A DNA stretch of 64,000 nucleotides from CAXXHQ01 sp963665265 (GTDB taxonomy: Bacteria; Planctomycetota; Planctomycetia; Pirellulales; Thermoguttaceae): NCBI GenBank assembly GCA_963665265.2, contig OY762224.2, positions 2,542,001-2,606,000 of the forward strand. The letters are read 5' to 3'. The position numbers and the translations under genes were made by a program. Each line of letters opens with the position of its first letter. Within the stretch, counting starts at the first letter, position 1. The notes under the pieces were generated by a model. That model was not told where the DNA came from. It worked only from the letters and a program-made list of their open reading frames with translations, and did no database searches. Positions 26,131 to 35,275 of this stretch are shown piece by piece.

Positions 26131-27327
26131 TCAGCACAAAATACCGGCAATTGCCGCAGTCATGAATGAGGCGAGGGTGCCGGCCACGAGGGATTTCATG
26201 CCTAACGAGGCGAGTTCATGTCGGCGGGAGGGGACGAGCGAGCCGATGCCGCCGATCATGATGGCGACGGAGCCGAAGTTGGCGAAGCCGCACATGGCGT
26301 AGGTCGTGATGACGAAGGATCGCGGCGAAATGGTTTCTTTCAGCACGACCATGTCGCGGTAGGCCAGAAATTCGTTAAAGACGAGTCGCTTGCCGAGCAG
26401 CGAGCCGACGGCATGGCAATCGTTCCAGGAGACTCCCATCGTCCAGGCGAGCGGCGACATGATCCAGCCGGAAATGCGTTCCATGCTGAGCGCCTCGCCG
26501 CCGATAATCGCTTTCGACATCGGCCAATTGACGAGGGCGACGAGTCCGAGGATGGCGATTAGCCCGGCGGTCATGTTGAGCGAAAGGGTCATTCCTTCGG
26601 AGGCGCCGCGGCAGGCGGCGTCGAAGGCGTTCGAGTCGAGTTTCGGAATGTCGATTTTGACGACGCCCAAGGTGGGCGATTGCTCGGATTCCGGCACCAT
26701 GATCTTTGCCAGCACGATGGCGGCGGGGGCCGACATGAGGGAGGCTGCCAAGAGATGGCCGGCGTCGACGCCCATTTTCACGTAGGAGGCCATGACGCCT
26801 CCGGCGATCGTCGCTAGACCGCTCGTCATCATCGCCATGATTTCGGAGCGGGTCATTGTTTCAAGGTAGGGGCGAATCGCCAGCGGAGCCTCGGCCATTC
26901 CGAGGAAAACGTTTGCCGCGGCGCAAAGCGACTCCGATCCGGACGAGTCCATCACGCGGACCATGATCGTCGCCATCCATTTGACGATCACTTGCATAAT
27001 ACCGAGGTGAAATAGCACGGCCATAAGGGAGGCGACGAAAATAATCGGCGGAACGAGCTGCAGAATCGCGCATTCTTTGATTAAGGCGTCGCTGAAGAGC
27101 CAGCGGGGACCGACGAAGGCGAAATCGACGATCGTGCCGATGAAAACTCGAGCGCCTTCGAAACATTTTTCGCCCCACGGCGTTTTAAGCAAAAAGAACG
27201 CCATAACGAATTGCATGGCGGTTCCGCTGAGGATGAGCCGAAAATTCATCTTCCAGCGATTTTCTGAAAGCAGCCAAGCGAGAAACGGGATGAAAAAGAG
27301 TCCGAACAGGCTGATCAAGCGTTCCAT
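26131..27327 (-). CDS. NupC-family concentrative nucleoside transporter
   Basis: Inner-membrane cation-coupled nucleoside importer of the CNT family. The 398 residues (start at the ATG at 27327, MERLISLFG; the upstream extension is not protein-like) are almost wholly hydrophobic, with family motifs MAVLFHLGIMQVIVKWMA, SGSESLCAAANVFLGMAEAPLAIRPYL and, near the end, YAMCGFANFGSVAIMIGGIGSLVPSRR. The gene runs convergent with the S9 peptidase, with only 11 bases between their stop codons. Confidence 0.93.
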   Translation of the reverse strand: MERLISLFGLFFIPFLAWLLSENRWKMNFRLILSGTAMQFVMAFFLLKTPWGEKCFEGARVFIGTIVDFAFVGPRWLFSDALIKECAILQLVPPIIFVASLMAVLFHLGIMQVIVKWMATIMVRVMDSSGSESLCAAANVFLGMAEAPLAIRPYLETMTRSEIMAMMTSGLATIAGGVMASYVKMGVDAGHLLAASLMSAPAAIVLAKIMVPESEQSPTLGVVKIDIPKLDSNAFDAACRGASEGMTLSLNMTAGLIAILGLVALVNWPMSKAIIGGEALSMERISGWIMSPLAWTMGVSWNDCHAVGSLLGKRLVFNEFLAYRDMVVLKETISPRSFVITTYAMCGFANFGSVAIMIGGIGSLVPSRRHELASLGMKSLVAGTLASFMTAAIAGILC

Positions 27328-27494
27328 AGTGCGATAGTTCTTCGGCGGCCTGTCGTGCGAAGCGAGGGACGGTTTCACGCTGCGCACGGGATAGGCCAAG
27401 ATTCGGGGGACGAATCTTAATTAAACCGAGTTGCGAGAAGAAGAGTTGTTAGCGTTTTGTTACGCGGGGATTTTTCAAAAGATTTCGTTTGCGC

Positions 27495-27525
27495 AAAGAA
27501 AAAGGCGTTTCGAGCGAAACGCCTT
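27495..27525 (-). terminator. Terminator of the HAD phosphatase gene
   Basis: On the minus strand an 11-bp perfect stem (AAGGCGTTTCG and its complement, 27502-27525) runs straight into TTTTTCTTT. It lies about 30 bases after the stop of the HAD gene. Confidence 0.85.
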
Positions 27526-27557
27526 GCGAGAGTATCTTTTGCGAATGCGAGCTTGCG

Positions 27558-28244
27558 TTATTTCTTTCGGCCAGCTTCGATCAGTAGGCGGAAGCAATCG
27601 GGGGTCAATTCGGAAAGAGAGCGGACGGTTTTTTCCGCTTCGACCAAGTCGGCCGGTTTCCGTCCGGTGCTCAATAATCCCACGGCGACCATTCCGGCGG
27701 CATGGGCCGCTTCGATTCCCGGCGGGGCGTCTTCGACTACCGCGCACCGTTCCGGAGGAATGCCAAGGCGCTCGGCGGCCAGCAAGAAGATGGCGGGGTC
27801 GGGTTTGCCGCGCAAAACATCGTTGCCCGAAACAAGCGTACCGAAATAGGCACGGGCTTGCATTTTATCGACGACCGTCTCGACGTTGTCGCGCGGTCCC
27901 GAGGAGCCGACGGCGATTTTGAAGCCGTCTCGTTTTAAATCGGCCAGCAGTTGCATGATGCCGGGCATGATCGGAAAGTCGTTCTCGATCATATCGCGAA
28001 AGAGTTTTTCCTTTACGTCGTCCATTTTTGCGATGTCGGCGTCGGAATGTTTTCCGGCTCCCCAAAAATGGGCGATAATTTCGCGGCTGGTGCGGCCGAA
28101 CGTTTCGGCGAATTCCTCCTCGGTGAAGCTCAGCCCTTCGCGTTGTGCCATCATGAGCCAACTTTTGTAGTGCGGGCTGTAGGTATCGACCAAGACGCCG
28201 TCCATATCGAATAGAACGGCCATCGGAGCGTTGTTGTTGGGCAT
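27558..28244 (-). CDS. HAD-family phosphatase/phosphomutase (beta-PGM-like)
   Basis: A cytoplasmic haloacid-dehalogenase-superfamily enzyme, subfamily IA with a helical cap. Motif I is LFDMDGVLVDTYSPHYKSW, motif II VGSSGPRDN, the motif III lysine is in LRGKPDPAIF, and motif IV is VVEDAPPGIEAAHAAGM. I start it at the ATG at 28244 (228 residues); the longer frame adds some 67 residues of non-protein-like sequence. These signs fit beta-phosphoglucomutase-like or sugar-phosphate phosphatases; the substrate cannot be named. Confidence 0.88.
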   Translation of the reverse strand: MPNNNAPMAVLFDMDGVLVDTYSPHYKSWLMMAQREGLSFTEEEFAETFGRTSREIIAHFWGAGKHSDADIAKMDDVKEKLFRDMIENDFPIMPGIMQLLADLKRDGFKIAVGSSGPRDNVETVVDKMQARAYFGTLVSGNDVLRGKPDPAIFLLAAERLGIPPERCAVVEDAPPGIEAAHAAGMVAVGLLSTGRKPADLVEAEKTVRSLSELTPDCFRLLIEAGRKK

Positions 28245-28827
28245 TGGCGGAAAGGCAAGTTGCAGGGGAGGGCGGGGAACGGAGAGGCAGGGCGCCTCGA
28301 AACGAATCATTCTATCAAATAAGCGGATGGGGAGAAAGAAGCGCAAAAGTTCGCCCAAGCGGAGGATTTTACCGCGTTGGCGCAGAAGGCGAGAATGTGA
28401 CGGAATTGTAAAAAATGCCCCCTCGCCCGCTTGTAAAACCCCCACCGTCGTGGATAATGACGATTACAATCGAGGCGTCTTTTCGTTGACCTTCGCCTAG
28501 TCGTTTTCGGTCCGCCTTTCGATGCGTAAAACGTCGGAACGCATAGGATTTTTTTCGCAGGTCGTACAAACCGCCGTCGCTGAAGCGCACAAAGCGACGC
28601 TTGAGAAAAATACTCCAAAATCACTTTTCGCGTGGCGATGGTTCAAGAGAATCCCGGTTAAAGGTAGTCCCTAGGCTTTCCTTTTCGGAACGCCGCCTTA
28701 CTTTCGCCTGTTTTCGTTTGCGATTGGTCGGAATAGGTTCCGCGATCGGAAACGATTGAACAATCATACTCGAAATTTTTTTCGACGACGTACATTTTTC
28801 ACTCCACCGGACGGGAGGCTCGCTAGT
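28245..28827. other. Intergenic gap between divergent HAD and symporter genes
   Basis: About 580 bases with no recognisable gene. Several frames are open but none has family resemblance or consistent codon use. Two promoters must lie here. The segment 28620-28800 is more AT-rich and contains the probable symporter promoter, which I cannot place exactly. Confidence 0.4.
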
Positions 28828-30795
28828 ATGGCAGAAGTTAAGCTACTATTCCCAGATTATTTAGTTCTGCTTGTGTATCTTGTGGCCGTGGTCGGCATCG
28901 GCTTCGCGCTGAAGCGCTTCATGAAGAGTTCTTCGGACTTCCTTACCTCGGGGCGTAGTATTCCCGCCTGGGTGACCGGCTTGGCCTTTATCTCAGCCAA
29001 CCTGGGCGCGTTGGAGTTGGTCGGCATGGCGGCCAGCGGCGCGAAGTACGGTATCGCGACTTGCCATTTTTACTGGGTCGGCGCCATTCCGGCGATGGTC
29101 TTCTTGGCCTTATTCATGATGCCGTTTTATTACGGTTCGAAGGCCCGATCGGTTCCGGAGTATTTGAAGCTTCGCTTTGACGAACGGACCCGCGCGTTCA
29201 ACTCGGTTTCGTTCGCGGTAATGACGGTATTTTCGTCGGGCATTTCGATGAACGCTTTGGCGAAGTTGCTCTACCAGTTGATTGGTTTGGACTACAACGT
29301 GGCGTTGTTGGTTTGCTCGGGCATTGTGTTGATTTACGTATTGAAAGGCGGATTGACTTCCGCAATTTATACGGAAGTGCTGCAATTCTTCATGATCGTC
29401 TTGGGCTTCTCGCCCGTCGTGTATATGGGATTGAAAGACGCCGGAGGATGGCATGCGATGACCGGCGTTCTTTCGAACGTCGCGCAAGACCCGACGAAGT
29501 TTGGGTTGTCCGCACCGGCCACGGGTCAGACGTTCACGCCGGACGCGTGGACGAGCGCTTGGGGGCCGCTCACTGCCGGTCCGACGCACAACCCGATGGG
29601 CGTCGATATATTCGCGATGGTTTTCGGCTTGGGCTTCGTTCTTTCGTTCGGCTATTGGTGCACGAACTTCTTGGTCGTTCAGCGCGCGATGGCGGCGAAG
29701 AACATGATCGCCGCTCGCCGTACTCCGTTGATCGCGGCAGTGCCGAAGATGTTCTTCCCGGCCTTGGTGATTTTGCCCGGCATGGTCGCCGTGGCGTTGA
29801 TGGCCGCACCGGAAAAGGGATATCGCATTCCGGCGCCCCCCGTCTCCGAGGCCAGTTTCGTAAAAGCACAAGAAGCGGTAAAGGCGAGCGTGGCGTTGCC
29901 CGCCGATCAAGCGGCCAAGAAAGTTAGCGAAGCGATTGGCGGCAAGAAGGTCGATCAAGACCGCGTCGCCCAATTAGTCAAGGACTTTGCCGCGAATCCA
30001 AGCATGGCCAATGAAGAGTTTCACGGAAAACTTTCCGCTTCGATCGCCGAATACGATTACGACGGCGTGATTCTATCGCTCGTTAAACGATATTGTCCGT
30101 CGGGTCTTTTGGGCTTGGCGTTGACCGCGTTATTGGCCTCGTTCATGTCGGGCATGGCCGGCAACGTGACGGCGTTTAACACCGTTTGGACCTACGATAT
30201 TTATCAGGCCTACATCGCTCCGAATAAGAGCGACGCCCATTACTTGTGGATGGGCAAAGGCATTACGGTGGTCGGCATTTTGCTGAGCATCGCATGCGCG
30301 TACTTTGCCGCGAACTTCAATAACGCGATGGATATTTGCCAGTTGGTGTTCGGTTTCGTCAACGCTCCGTTGTTCGCGACCTTCCTCCTCGGCATGTTTT
30401 GGGCTCGTTCGACCGGGACCGGCGCTTTCGTCGGTTTGGTGAGCGGAACGGCGACTTCGGCCATTTTCCACGGTTTGACTTTGGCCGGCGAAAATGCGGT
30501 CGGCGTGAAGGGGGGCTACCTCTGTTTCGGCGCAATGCAACCGTGGCGATTGCAAAGCGAAATGGCCCAAAATTTCTGGTTAGCCGCTTTCGCTTTCGGC
30601 GTTTGCTTCGTGGTAACTTTCGTCTTGTCGTTGGCCACGAAACGCGATAAGTCGGACGAAGAATTGAAGGGCTTGGTGTATTCCATGACCCCGCATGCGA
30701 CTGACGACGCGGCCTTGCCGTTGTACGCCCGCCCGTGGGTATTCGGCGTCGTCGTATTGGCGGTCGCGATCGCCTTGAACGTCATTTTCCGCTAA
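28828..30795 (+). CDS. SLC5-family sodium/solute symporter
   Basis: Inner-membrane Na+-coupled importer of the SSS family. I start it at the ATG at 28828 (655 residues), which has GGGAGG about ten bases upstream; the frame open from 28756 adds a basic, non-family stretch. The protein shows SSSDFLTSGRSIPAWVTGLAFISANLGALELVGM, RSVPEYLKLRFD and KGGLTSAIYTEVLQFFMIVLG, all SSS hallmarks. A soluble Ala/Lys-rich loop (about 340-410, DQAAKKVSEAIGGKKVDQD) interrupts the helices. The loop and the small gene just downstream suggest a two-component transporter. The substrate is unknown; sugars are the common guess for this branch. Confidence 0.92.
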   Translation: MAEVKLLFPDYLVLLVYLVAVVGIGFALKRFMKSSSDFLTSGRSIPAWVTGLAFISANLGALELVGMAASGAKYGIATCHFYWVGAIPAMVFLALFMMPFYYGSKARSVPEYLKLRFDERTRAFNSVSFAVMTVFSSGISMNALAKLLYQLIGLDYNVALLVCSGIVLIYVLKGGLTSAIYTEVLQFFMIVLGFSPVVYMGLKDAGGWHAMTGVLSNVAQDPTKFGLSAPATGQTFTPDAWTSAWGPLTAGPTHNPMGVDIFAMVFGLGFVLSFGYWCTNFLVVQRAMAAKNMIAARRTPLIAAVPKMFFPALVILPGMVAVALMAAPEKGYRIPAPPVSEASFVKAQEAVKASVALPADQAAKKVSEAIGGKKVDQDRVAQLVKDFAANPSMANEEFHGKLSASIAEYDYDGVILSLVKRYCPSGLLGLALTALLASFMSGMAGNVTAFNTVWTYDIYQAYIAPNKSDAHYLWMGKGITVVGILLSIACAYFAANFNNAMDICQLVFGFVNAPLFATFLLGMFWARSTGTGAFVGLVSGTATSAIFHGLTLAGENAVGVKGGYLCFGAMQPWRLQSEMAQNFWLAAFAFGVCFVVTFVLSLATKRDKSDEELKGLVYSMTPHATDDAALPLYARPWVFGVVVLAVAIALNVIFR

Positions 30796-30868
30796 ACGGA
30801 AGCGGATTGCAGGGACTGTATTACAAATTCAATTTCAAAATAAATTCACCATATAAGGAAGCGTAACG

Positions 30869-31099
30869 ATGACGCTTGATATTCGTATTCCGATCGGATT
30901 AATGTTCACGGTCGTCGGACTGATTTTGATCGCCTTTGGCGCGATCACCTTCGGCGACGCTAAAATTTACGAAACTTCGAACAAGGTTCTCGAAAGCGGC
31001 GTGAATATTAATATTCTTTGGGGCGCCGTGTGCTTCGCTTTCGGAGCCTTTATGCTCTTGTGGTCGAAGTTCTCGAAAGACGAACCGAAGCAAGAATAA
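30869..31099 (+). CDS. Small two-helix membrane protein paired with the symporter
   Basis: A 76-residue protein with two hydrophobic helices (about 8-28 and 48-66) joined by a short polar loop (DAKIYETSNKVLESGVNIN). It ends in a charged tail (SKFSKDEPKQE). AAGGAAG precedes the ATG. It starts 73 bases after the symporter stop and is followed by a terminator, so it is probably the second gene of that operon and may be an accessory subunit. I know of small membrane genes beside SSS symporters in related bacteria, but no tested function. Confidence 0.8.
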   Translation: MTLDIRIPIGLMFTVVGLILIAFGAITFGDAKIYETSNKVLESGVNINILWGAVCFAFGAFMLLWSKFSKDEPKQE

Positions 31100-31135
31100 C
31101 GAACCTCGTGGTTTGTTAGATAACAGAATGACATC

Positions 31136-31173
31136 AAGGGCGTCAGCACATTTCGCTGTCGCCCTTGTTTTTT
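31136..31173 (+). terminator. Terminator of the symporter operon
   Basis: The stem AAGGGCG/CGCCCTT with an inner CAGC/GCTG helix (31136-31167) is followed by GTTTTTT. It separates the symporter pair from the CDF gene. Confidence 0.8.
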
Positions 31174-31210
31174 CCGTTTCTTTTTCAATATATATTGGGG
31201 CATTCGATTT

Positions 31211-32641
31211 ATGCAAGTTTCCACTGACACTCACGACGAATCGCATCAAGCCAATAGCGAAAAAAGCTGGGTGGCTTTTACCTCGCTGATGGCGGCCGTG
31301 TTGCTTACGAGCACGAAGTTAGGCATCGGACTATGGACGGGGAGCTTGGGCATTCTCGCCGAGGCGGCCCATTCCGCCTTGGATTTAGTCGCCGCGGCCG
31401 TCACGCTTTGGGCCGTCCGAATCTCCTCACGTCCGGCGGACAGAGAGCATACGTACGGGCACGGCAAGTTTGAAAATTTGTCCGCCCTTTTTGAAACGCT
31501 TCTCTTATTAGTCACATGCATTTGGATTATTTGGGAAGGTTTTGAACGGTTGTTCGTTATGTCGGAGGTATCGATCGATCTGAACTTTTGGGCGTTCGCC
31601 GTCGTCATCGGCTCGATAATCGTCGATATTTCACGATCGCGGGCGTTAAAGCGGGCCGCCGACAAATACCAAAGCCAAGCGCTCGAAGCCGACGCTTTGC
31701 ATTTTTCAACGGACGTTTGGTCTTCGTGCGTCGTATTGTTCGGTCTATCGATGGTCGTCATCGCAGAGAACTGTCATATTCCTTGGCTCATGAAGGCCGA
31801 CTCGATCGCCGCCTTAGGCGTGGCCGGCATCGTTATTTGGGTGAGCCTGCAATTGGGGAAGAAGTCGGTTGACGATCTTTTAGATAGCGTACCCGCCGGA
31901 TTGCACGAACAGGTCGATGCGGCCGTGCGAAACGTCGCCGGAGTGTTGGAGGTCAAGCAGATTCGTTTGCGTCGGAGCGGGGCGGAGACGTTCGCCGACA
32001 TCACGCTTTCGGTGGGGCGCGACGCCGCCTTTGAACAAGCTCATGCCATAACGGACGAGGTGGAATCGGTCGTTCAAGCGATATTGCCGAAGGCGGACGT
32101 AGTGGTTCATGCCGAGCCTGTGGCGGCCGACGCCGAGGCATTGACGACGACGGTTCGCATGCTGGCCGCCCGGCGTTCATTGGGCGCGCACGCTATCCGA
32201 ATAATTGAGGACAAAGACGAACGGTGGCTGGAGTTGCACTTGGAAGTGGACGAAACGCTGACTCTCGACGAAGCCCATCGGCAGGCTAGCGAGTTTGAGG
32301 CGGAGCTTCGAGCGACGGTTCCCGAGTTAGAGCGAATCGTCACGCATTTGGAGCCGGCCGGCGATTTTTCAGCGCTTGTTCAAGGGGAGCCGGCGGACGT
32401 CGAGAGCGTGAAACGCATATTGGTTCGTTTTCAAAACGAGACGCAAGCGCTTTTCGATCCGCATGACGTGCAATTAAAAAACGCCGGCGGCGAATTGTCG
32501 CTTTCCTTGCATTGCGTTTTGCGCGGCGACGTGCCGATCACCGATGCGCACGATTTTTCGGTGCAGTTAGAGAACTATTTAAAGAAGCACGTGAAGCGCC
32601 TCGGTCGCGTGGTGATTCACGTTGAACCGAAGGACGCTTGA
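31211..32641 (+). CDS. Cation diffusion facilitator with three tandem C-terminal domains
   Basis: Inner-membrane metal/proton antiporter (Zn, Fe, Mn or Co). The six-helix part has the two metal-site motifs HSALD (54-58) and HFSTD (164-168); an unusually His/Asp-poor linker separates the helices. The usual cytoplasmic ZT-dimer domain is present at about 225-303 and then seems repeated at about 312-383 and 395-474. The three units end alike: VVVHAEP, IVTHLEP, VVIHVEP. CDF proteins are normally near 300 residues; this one is 476. The extra copies may widen metal sensing or dimer control. The family call is firm; the metal is not predictable. Confidence 0.92.
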   Translation: MQVSTDTHDESHQANSEKSWVAFTSLMAAVLLTSTKLGIGLWTGSLGILAEAAHSALDLVAAAVTLWAVRISSRPADREHTYGHGKFENLSALFETLLLLVTCIWIIWEGFERLFVMSEVSIDLNFWAFAVVIGSIIVDISRSRALKRAADKYQSQALEADALHFSTDVWSSCVVLFGLSMVVIAENCHIPWLMKADSIAALGVAGIVIWVSLQLGKKSVDDLLDSVPAGLHEQVDAAVRNVAGVLEVKQIRLRRSGAETFADITLSVGRDAAFEQAHAITDEVESVVQAILPKADVVVHAEPVAADAEALTTTVRMLAARRSLGAHAIRIIEDKDERWLELHLEVDETLTLDEAHRQASEFEAELRATVPELERIVTHLEPAGDFSALVQGEPADVESVKRILVRFQNETQALFDPHDVQLKNAGGELSLSLHCVLRGDVPITDAHDFSVQLENYLKKHVKRLGRVVIHVEPKDA

Positions 32642-33408
32642 TAAATCAGTTCATTCTATAAAAGGGCGATTGTTCTTGAGAGAGATTGCATGGCGTTGAA
32701 CGCCTGCCCCACGTAAATCGATCGAACAGCGGCGAGCGATCCGAATCGGGCAGTCGGCGGTTGCTGGTGAGCGGATAGGCAGCTTTGGCCGCCCCCAGGC
32801 GACACGGAACGGCACAGAGGCCGTTCCCTACAGCGCGCAAAAAAACGTAGGCCGCACGGCGACCGCGCGTCCTACGTTTAAGTTTCAATCAACCTCGTAA
32901 CTAGGCTCTGCCTGGTTACGCACTTGGTTGCACAGATCTGCCGTGCATCGAGCAAACTCGGCGAGGCGGAGCCTCGATTTCGGCCGGTCCCCAGGCGGAG
33001 CCTGGGAACCAGAGCAATAACTAGGCTCTACCTGGTTACGCGAGTCTTGCACGCTTCGCCGTGAATTATGGCCAGCGTCCTACGGGCGACTTTGGCCGCC
33101 TCCAGGCGACACGGAACGGCACAGAGGCCGTTCCCTACAGCGCGCATGAAAAAACGTAGGCCGCACGGCGACCGCGCGTCCTACGTTTAAGTTTCAATCA
33201 ACCTCGTAACTAGGCTCTGCCTGGTTACGCGAGTCTTGCACGCTTCGCCGTGAATTATGGCCAGCGTCCTACGGGCGACTTTGGCCGCCTCCAGGCGACA
33301 CGGAACGGCACAGAGGCCGTTCTCTACAGCGCGCAAAAAAACGTAGGACGCACGGTGACCGCGCGTCCTACGTTCAAATTTCAATCAACCTGGGGACCAG
33401 GGCAAGAG
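32642..33408. repeat. Triplicated palindrome and terminator region
   Basis: About 770 bases without a gene. Three related copies lie at about 32783-32931, 33021-33209 and 33210-33390; the last two are a direct repeat with a 189-base period. Each carries a GGAACGGC/GCCGTTCC palindrome around ACAGAG (32806-32827, 33113-33134, 33302-33323) and then a hairpin beginning ACGTAGG (32845-32877, 33154-33186, 33341-33373). Each ends in TCAATCAACC. Short CCAGGCGGAGCCTGG-type palindromes lie between copies (for example 32990-33006). Confidence 0.85.
33335..33373 (-). terminator. Terminator of araA (third repeat copy)
   Basis: On the minus strand an 11-bp perfect stem (ACGTAGGACGC and its complement, 33341-33351 with 33363-33373) is followed by seven T residues. 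It lies 36 bases after the araA stop. The two further copies downstream keep the T-run but have one or two mismatches in the stem. Confidence 0.85.
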
Positions 33409-34896
33409 TTACTTGCCGTAGGCGACGGAGTTCCAGCGGAGTTCGTTCTTCAGATCGCTGATCTTCGTATCTTGATCAATCTTAATGCACTCGACGCCGA
33501 CCATTTCGGCCAAGTCTTCGATGTGCTCGCTGGTCAAGGATTGGGTGAGGACCGTGTGGTGCGGGCCGCCGGCGTAAATCCAGGCCGCAGCGGCGAGCTT
33601 CAAATTCGGTCGCGGCTTCCAAACCGCGCGAGCGACCGGCAACTTCGGCAACGCTTCGGGTTCGACGAGATCGACCTCGTTAATGAGGAAGCGGAAACGA
33701 TCGCCCATGTCGATCAAGGCGACGGCGATCGCAGGGCCGGCCGCCGCGGTGAAGACCAAGCGAACCGGGTCGGCTTTGCCGCCGATGCCCAGCGGGTGAA
33801 CTTCGCACGACGGTTTGGCCGAGGCCAACGACGGGCAGACTTCGAGCATGTGGGCGCCCAAGACCTTCGGATCGCTCGCCTCGAGATGGTAGGAGTAGTC
33901 TTCCATGAACGAGGTTCCCCCCTTCATGCCCGTAGCCATCACCTTCATCGCGCGTCCCAAGGCGGCGGTCTTCCAATCGCCTTCGGCGCCGAATCCGTAG
34001 CCGTCGCCCATCAAGCGTTGCACGGCCAAGCCGGGCAATTGCTCCAAACCGACGAGGTCTTCAAAGGTATCGGTAAACGCGCCGAATCCGCCGTTTTCAA
34101 GAAATCCGCGAAGACCAAGTTCGGTGCGGGCGGTGTATCGCAAAGCGTCGTGCTTCGCACCGCCGCGTTTCAGATCGCCGGCCACCGCGTATTGTTGCTC
34201 GTATTCGCCGCAAAGCTTGTCGATCGCCGCGTCCGTCACCGCGCCGATGCGAGAAACGAGATCGCCGATGCCGTAGCCGTTCACCTGCGTGCCGAAGCGA
34301 ATCTGCGCCTCGACCTTGTCGCCTTCGGTCACCGCCACTTGACGCATGTTATCGCCGAATCGGGCGACCTTCATCGAGCGGAACTCTTGCAAACCGATGG
34401 CCGATCGCATCCACGAAGCGACGCGGTCTTGCACTTCGGCCTCTTCCCAGTGTCCGACGATAACTTTGCGAGCGATTCCCATGCGTGAGCAAATGAACCC
34501 GAACTCGCGGTCGCCGTGCGCCGCTTGGTTCAAGTTCATGAAATCCATGTCGATCGTCGACCAGGGCAAATCGCGGTTGTATTGCGTGTGCAAATGGGCC
34601 ATCGGTTTAGCGAGCGTCTTCAAACCGGCGATCCACATCTTCGCCGGCGAGAACGTGTGCATCCAGCAAACGAGTCCGACGCAGTTCGGCGTCGAATTCG
34701 CTTCGCGGCACAACTCCAAAATCGCGTCCGGAGTCGTCACAACCGGCTTGAATACGACGCGAATCGGCAATCGCGACGAAGCGTTAAGCGAGTCAACGAT
34801 GCGTCGGCTGTTCTCAGCGACTTGGCGAAGAGCCTCTTCTCCGTAAAGATGTTGGCTCCCTGTGACGAACCACGCTTCTAAAGTTTTCAATTCCAT
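33409..34896 (-). CDS. araA: L-arabinose isomerase
   Basis: Converts L-arabinose to L-ribulose in the cytoplasm, using Mn2+. I start it at the ATG at 34896 (495 residues), with AGGAG eight bases upstream; the frame is open further but not protein-like. Family motifs are WFVTGSQHLYGEEAL at the N-terminus, CWMHTFSPAKMWIAGL, HLHTQYNRDLPW and TSFMEDYSYHLEASDPKVLGAHMLEVCPSLA, which holds metal-ligand Glu and His. Length equals that of E. coli AraA. No araB or araD is present, so the pathway is completed elsewhere. Confidence 0.95.
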   Translation of the reverse strand: MELKTLEAWFVTGSQHLYGEEALRQVAENSRRIVDSLNASSRLPIRVVFKPVVTTPDAILELCREANSTPNCVGLVCWMHTFSPAKMWIAGLKTLAKPMAHLHTQYNRDLPWSTIDMDFMNLNQAAHGDREFGFICSRMGIARKVIVGHWEEAEVQDRVASWMRSAIGLQEFRSMKVARFGDNMRQVAVTEGDKVEAQIRFGTQVNGYGIGDLVSRIGAVTDAAIDKLCGEYEQQYAVAGDLKRGGAKHDALRYTARTELGLRGFLENGGFGAFTDTFEDLVGLEQLPGLAVQRLMGDGYGFGAEGDWKTAALGRAMKVMATGMKGGTSFMEDYSYHLEASDPKVLGAHMLEVCPSLASAKPSCEVHPLGIGGKADPVRLVFTAAAGPAIAVALIDMGDRFRFLINEVDLVEPEALPKLPVARAVWKPRPNLKLAAAAWIYAGGPHHTVLTQSLTSEHIEDLAEMVGVECIKIDQDTKISDLKNELRWNSVAYGK

Positions 34897-35275
34897 CAAA
34901 ACTACTCCTGTGTATGTCCGCGGCAAACGGATGGATAATGCTTGCCTCGGCGGCGCTTCTTTAAATGACGGATGAAACAACGCGGAGCCGCGAAATACGT
35001 CGCAAACGGACGCGCGACATACGCACCATAAAACCGCGATATCTCAAATAAGGTATTCGGATCAGGTGCAAAAAACCCCTCAAAATTCGCCGCTAAAGGC
35101 GAAAAGAGAAAGGGCGTCGAAAGGGCAATTGCTTTCGACGTCGCAGGCGTGGGAAAGGCGGCGGAATCCGGTTCCTACGGCAGCTTGATGTTATGTAATT
35201 ACACCAAATTAATAACAAAAACGATACCCCCTCGACAAACGGAAGTCAACAAGCGAGGGACGCTTTCGGGAAAAA
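34897..35275. other. Gap between dapL and araA with dapL terminator
   Basis: A 9-bp stem CGTCGAAAG/CTTTCGACG (35115-35140) is followed on the minus strand by CCCTTTCTCTTTT and should end the dapL transcript. The AT-rich part near 35190-35225 may hold operator sites for araA, but nothing specific can be named. Confidence 0.55.

Noticed and set aside
28756..28827. A longer N-terminus for the symporter
   Set aside because: The extra 24 residues are basic and not membrane-like; a good Shine-Dalgarno site precedes the ATG at 28828.
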